Both the position numbers and the translations under genes were made by a program. The notes under the pieces are model-generated. The model saw nothing but the letters and a program-made list of their open reading frames with translations, did not search any database and was not told the DNA's origin. Shown piece after piece: positions 61,101 to 64,000 of a DNA stretch of 64,000 nucleotides. The stretch comes from Anaeroplasma bactoclasticum (GTDB lineage Bacteria; Bacillota_I; Bacilli_A; Acholeplasmatales; Anaeroplasmataceae): NCBI RefSeq assembly GCF_003550015.1, contig NZ_QXEV01000003.1:62001-126000 (forward strand), read 5' to 3'. How positions within the stretch are numbered: the stretch's first letter is position 1; each line of letters opens with the position of its first letter.

Positions 61101-62075
61101 ATGAAAAAGGCATCAGATATTTTATGCGCATTATCTGTTATAGTAGCAGCATTTTTAGGTATTTGCTGTTTTAGTGGTTTTTTTGGTTTGATAGAAAGTG
61201 ATGTTTTTAGAGGAGTTGTGATTATTATAAGCGTACTAATAGGAGTATGTATTAGAGCCGCTATAGAAGATGAACATCCCATTGCAGCTGGAGTAATCAC
61301 TTTATTATTTATTAGTACTGGTGGATTTGGTTTAATATCTGCTATTTTGCTATTTGTTTATGGAGGACAGCAGAATTCAGGCGTTACTCCTGCAGCTTCT
61401 CAAACAGAATCAAAAGCACAATTTAATCAAAATAGAGAAGTTAGCATCCGCGCATTTTTTGAAAGATATGAAGCAATAATGAGAGAGAATAAAGACAACT
61501 ATTTATCTAGCGAAGAATACAGGAAGCAAATCAATATTCTTACTGAAGAGATGAAGGAATTTAATAGAGTTCTTGCAAATCAGCTTCGTTCCATTGAAAA
61601 TAGACTTAATAGAGGCGTATTATCTTTAGATGAAGCTAATAAGGAAGCAGCCCCAATTAAAGCACAATTATCTCGGGTTAATCAATTATTAGCTATGGTT
61701 CATGGAAGTGAAGAGTATATGGTACCAGCTGAGTATATGGAAAAGGCAAATGCACAAGCTGAAGCCCTTGAAGAAGGCATTAAGGAAGAAATAGCTAGAC
61801 TTGAATCAAAACTAGCATTAGATGAAAAAAAGAAGGCTCATTTTGAATCTTATAAAAAGTATTATGAGCAGGGTATTTATTCTGATGAGGAATATTTATC
61901 AAAATTAAGACAATTACGTTCTGATGAAAACATTAATGACGCTATTGAATCTTTAATAGAAAGATTACAAAAAAACGAAAAGAATAAAACGGATTTAGAG
62001 TTTTATAAGAATTGTTATGAACGTGGTATGTATACTTCAGAAGAATACTATCAGAAATTGAAAGAATTATTATAA
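61101..62075 (+). CDS. Membrane protein with coiled coil and repeated SHOCT-like modules
   Basis: 324 residues. Three hydrophobic segments within residues 5-90, then a long charged helical region. Two clear SHOCT-like hairpins near the end: Y-K-K-Y-Y-E-Q-G-I-Y-S-D-E-E-Y-L-S-K-L (about 250) and Y-K-N-C-Y-E-R-G-M-Y-T-S-E-E-Y-Y-Q-K-L (about 305); weaker units near 133 and 170. Function unknown; probably self-associating. Single-gene unit with its own promoter and palindrome. Confidence 0.78.
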   Translation: MKKASDILCALSVIVAAFLGICCFSGFFGLIESDVFRGVVIIISVLIGVCIRAAIEDEHPIAAGVITLLFISTGGFGLISAILLFVYGGQQNSGVTPAASQTESKAQFNQNREVSIRAFFERYEAIMRENKDNYLSSEEYRKQINILTEEMKEFNRVLANQLRSIENRLNRGVLSLDEANKEAAPIKAQLSRVNQLLAMVHGSEEYMVPAEYMEKANAQAEALEEGIKEEIARLESKLALDEKKKAHFESYKKYYEQGIYSDEEYLSKLRQLRSDENINDAIESLIERLQKNEKNKTDLEFYKNCYERGMYTSEEYYQKLKELL

Positions 62076-62083
62076 CCAAAAGT

Positions 62084-62118
62084 AAAAAAAGAGAAGCAAA
62101 TTTAGCTTCTCTTTTTCA
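62084..62118. terminator. Bidirectional terminator
   Basis: AGAGAAGC/GCTTCTCT 8-bp stem with an A run on the left and a T run on the right; serves both converging genes. Confidence 0.93.
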
Positions 62119-62884
62119 TATATACTTCATATGCAAGTATGCTTGCTGCAACACCAACATTTAATGAATTTTGATTTCCTTCCATCGGAATAAATACTTT
62201 TTTAGATTCATGATTGTACCAATCTGGATTAATTCCAAAACGTTCATTTCCGACAACTATTGCAGTTTTATCTTTATAATCATAGGATTTATAATCTAAT
62301 CCTAATTCTGGTTCACCTAAATATGGAGTAAATCCATATTTTTTTATGAACTCTAAAGCTTCTATATAGCTTAAAGAAAGAGTTGGAATTATTAAGCTAC
62401 ATCCTCTAGAGGATGATGTGATTTTTTCATTGTTTAATTTGGAAATGGAATCTACCAAAATAACACCCTCACATTTACAAGAATCTAATGTCCTATAAAT
62501 GGTACCAATATTTCCTGGGATTTCTAGGTGATCTAGTATCATAATAAAATTAAAATCCTTAAAATCATCCATTTTGTATTCCTTCAATTTTATTGCAGCA
62601 ATAATTCCTGCATGATTATCCTTTAAGGATAATGAAGAATAAGAAGCACTAGATATTTCATAAACCTCATTAGAGGCTAAAATAAGGGCATCTAATAGCT
62701 TTTTAGTTTCTTCTTTATAATTTTCCTCATAGCTATATAATAATAGCTCTATTTTTAGATTATATTCTAATGCCAAGGATAATACCTGTAAGTCATCTGA
62801 AACAGTAATATCCTTAAAGTGATTTGTTTTAATATAATCCTTCATTTGTTTAAATTTATCATGAGATTTTGATATTCTTTCCAT
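62102..62884 (-). CDS. TrmH/SpoU-family RNA 2'-O-methyltransferase
   Basis: 260 residues. SPOUT motifs: I-P-G-N-I-G-T-I-Y-R-T near 125, V-V-G-N-E-R-F-G-I near 208, N-S-L-N-V-G-V-A-A-S near 238. The N-terminal 100 residues are a diverged substrate-binding domain. Second SpoU enzyme in the window, distinct from RlmB; the target RNA cannot be named. The coding end runs into the bidirectional terminator. Confidence 0.88.
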   Translation of the reverse strand: MERISKSHDKFKQMKDYIKTNHFKDITVSDDLQVLSLALEYNLKIELLLYSYEENYKEETKKLLDALILASNEVYEISSASYSSLSLKDNHAGIIAAIKLKEYKMDDFKDFNFIMILDHLEIPGNIGTIYRTLDSCKCEGVILVDSISKLNNEKITSSSRGCSLIIPTLSLSYIEALEFIKKYGFTPYLGEPELGLDYKSYDYKDKTAIVVGNERFGINPDWYNHESKKVFIPMEGNQNSLNVGVAASILAYEVYMKKRS

Positions 62885-62901
62885 TTTTAATCACCAAAAG
62901 T

Positions 62902-62929
62902 ATTATATCATGGTTAATACTCATTTCAA
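62902..62929 (-). promoter_or_regulatory. Promoter of the SpoU methyltransferase gene
   Basis: Minus strand: TTGAAA, 16-nt spacer, TATAAT, 18 nt before the start. Confidence 0.75.
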
Positions 62930-62999
62930 ATAAAGTATTTATAATACTTTTTAGTTCAGTTTTGTTTTCTTTATTCTATGAAAAAAAACATTGTTCCCA

Positions 63000-63029
63000 T
63001 TGTCAAAAAGTATCAAGGTGTGTTATAAT
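63000..63029 (+). promoter_or_regulatory. Promoter of the TIR-like gene
   Basis: TTGTCA, 18-nt spacer, TATAAT with an extended TGT element; divergent from the methyltransferase promoter. Confidence 0.8.
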
Positions 63030-63079
63030 ACTAGAAAATAAGTAGTGCGTCTATTATATAATACTTGGAGGTTTCCAAA

Positions 63080-64000
63080 ATGAGAAAAAATTATGTAACA
63101 TTAGTTTATTTGCCTCAGGATGAGGAAAACGCAAACTATCTTGCTGAAATCCTTGAGGAAAAGCATGTAGAGGTTCATGCTTTTGAAAAAACTGAAGAAA
63201 GAGATCCGTTCCTAATGAAGGATATTAAGGATTCCTGCGGTTTAATCATTCTTCATATCTCTGATGATTTTGATTATGATTATTACATGCGTGAATTCAA
63301 TACAGCTGGAAAGAGATGTCAGATTATTTGTTGTTATGCAACAAAGGCTGTATATCAGAATAAATATCGTTTAAATGAAATCCAGATTGTAGAAGGATAT
63401 CCAATTGAAGCATTAGCTAATGATATTTGTGCAATTATCGTAGGTGGTTACAATAAGGTTCATGTAAACAGATTCAATCGTAAGAGAATCCGTCAGCAGT
63501 CCTTTGTGTTATTCTCTCAGGAGCACTATGTATGGGCATTATGCTTATTACTAAAGGTATTTAAGATTCATGATCTTGAAGTAAAGGAAAGAATTGCCGA
63601 TGCCTATGCATCTATCTTAGATTCAGATAAGGCAATTAACTATTATTCTATTTGTTTACCACTAGAAGGAAACAATGTACCAGGTGCAACAGACGAAGAT
63701 TCCCAGGGTATCATTTGTAACAACTTGGGTTACTTATATACTCAGACTAAGAACCTTGAATTTGCTGAAAAGTACTTAAAGATGGCAATCAACTTCAAGA
63801 ACCCAGATGCATTATATAACTTAGGTTATCTATATGAATCTTCTTGGGCATTTGATTCTAAGCTAAGAAGAACAAAGGAAGGTTATGACTTATACTGTAA
63901 GGTATTAAGTGAATCCTATACATCTGAAGCTTCTAAGGAAAGAGCAAGACAGAAGCTTAAGACTGCTGCAGATAGATTATTAAAGAGAAAGAACTATGCT
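63080..64000 (+). CDS. TIR-like domain protein with TPR/Sel1-like repeats (3' end cut by window)
   Basis: 307 codons from ATG 63080 (CTTGGAGG upstream), open at the window end. Residues 1 to about 130 read like a TIR-type flavodoxin fold: V-T-L-V-Y-L-P-Q-D-E-E-N-A strand and helix, I-K-D-S-C-G-L-I-I-L-H-I-S, then E72 in the Y-Y-M-R-E-F-N-T-A helix, where TIR NADases place the catalytic Glu. From about 200 on there are TPR/Sel1-like units (N-N-L-G-Y-L-Y, A-L-Y-N-L-G-Y-L-Y). All Gln codons counted are CAG, the ribosomal-protein pattern, so it is abundant. TIR assignment is by pattern only. Confidence 0.72.
   Translation, partial: MRKNYVTLVYLPQDEENANYLAEILEEKHVEVHAFEKTEERDPFLMKDIKDSCGLIILHISDDFDYDYYMREFNTAGKRCQIICCYATKAVYQNKYRLNEIQIVEGYPIEALANDICAIIVGGYNKVHVNRFNRKRIRQQSFVLFSQEHYVWALCLLLKVFKIHDLEVKERIADAYASILDSDKAINYYSICLPLEGNNVPGATDEDSQGIICNNLGYLYTQTKNLEFAEKYLKMAINFKNPDALYNLGYLYESSWAFDSKLRRTKEGYDLYCKVLSESYTSEASKERARQKLKTAADRLLKRKNYA

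Noticed and set aside
1-64000. UGA read as Trp (Mollicutes code)
   Set aside because: Several clear genes end in TGA (rnfG, metal ATPase, ANTAR gene, the 76-residue Rnf protein) and Trp is encoded by TGG throughout.
1-64000. tRNA genes, CRISPR repeats, insertion sequences or prophage
   Set aside because: Gaps were read on both strands; no T-loop consensus, regularly spaced repeats, transposase or integrase genes were found.

Overview
The window is a 64 kb piece of a chromosome from a low-G+C, AT-rich bacterium. Its S10-spc-alpha ribosomal block with zinc-type S14, the rnc, dnaD-nth and rlmB-sigH neighbourhoods, and fakA all have the gene order of Bacillota (Firmicutes). The AT-rich codon usage, an Rnf complex and the compact gene set fit an uncultured gut member of the Bacilli related to Erysipelotrichia or RF39; that placement is inference. 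TGA is a normal stop here (rnfG, the metal ATPase, the ANTAR gene), so the code is standard despite a Mollicutes-like appearance. I saw no tRNA, rRNA, CRISPR array, transposase or prophage gene. Almost everything lies on the + strand; the exceptions are lysS with a partner gene, rpmB, and one rRNA-type methyltransferase at the right end. Layout: 1-8.8 kb holds three tandem small heat-shock proteins (the first cut by the window edge), an aminotransferase, mfd, a Lys/Glu/Pro-rich DUF2188 protein, a small acidic protein, a compact structured RNA candidate with its own terminator, and prs. 8.8-23.1 kb is the ribosomal super-operon rpsJ to rplQ, including secY, adk, infA and rpoA, with an S10-type leader and an unusual branched RNA structure between adk and infA where many relatives carry map. 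23-30.4 kb holds glyA, an ANTAR-domain regulator with a degenerate receiver, and the Rnf complex rnfCDGEA-x-B; here x is a small Cys-rich membrane protein and RnfB lacks its ferredoxin domains. 30.4-35.2 kb holds a membrane protein, two ABC sugar permeases with a lipoprotein binding protein but no ATPase, and a separate lipoprotein. 35.2-35.7 kb has no convincing long gene but is rich in hairpins and ends in a bidirectional terminator: a candidate large noncoding RNA. 35.7-49.7 kb holds lysS, an RlmB-type methyltransferase, a SigH-like sigma factor, rpmB, fakA, a lipase-like hydrolase, a zinc-ribbon membrane protein, recG, plsX, rnc, a dnaD-like gene and nth. 49.7-55.5 kb holds an HTH regulator overlapping a membrane-anchored Ig-like surface protein, then dnaE. 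55.5-58.5 kb holds a SHOCT membrane protein, a stand-alone HMA metallochaperone and a Zn/Cd/Pb P-type ATPase, the last two sharing ArsR-like operators. 58.7-61 kb holds pgk, an HPr-like gene and tpiA. 61-64 kb holds a SHOCT-repeat membrane protein, a SpoU methyltransferase, and a truncated TIR-like/TPR protein with ribosomal-type codon usage. The physiology suggested is anaerobic: energy conservation by Rnf ion translocation, glycolysis, sugar uptake by ABC transport, heavy-metal export and fatty-acid incorporation through FakA and PlsX. The less ordinary observations are three structured non-coding segments (about 7460-7604, 20352-20490, 35212-35722), the altered Rnf operon, an HPr variant lacking the Arg-Pro after its histidine, an internal translation start in the DUF2188 gene, and the TIR-like protein at the right edge.
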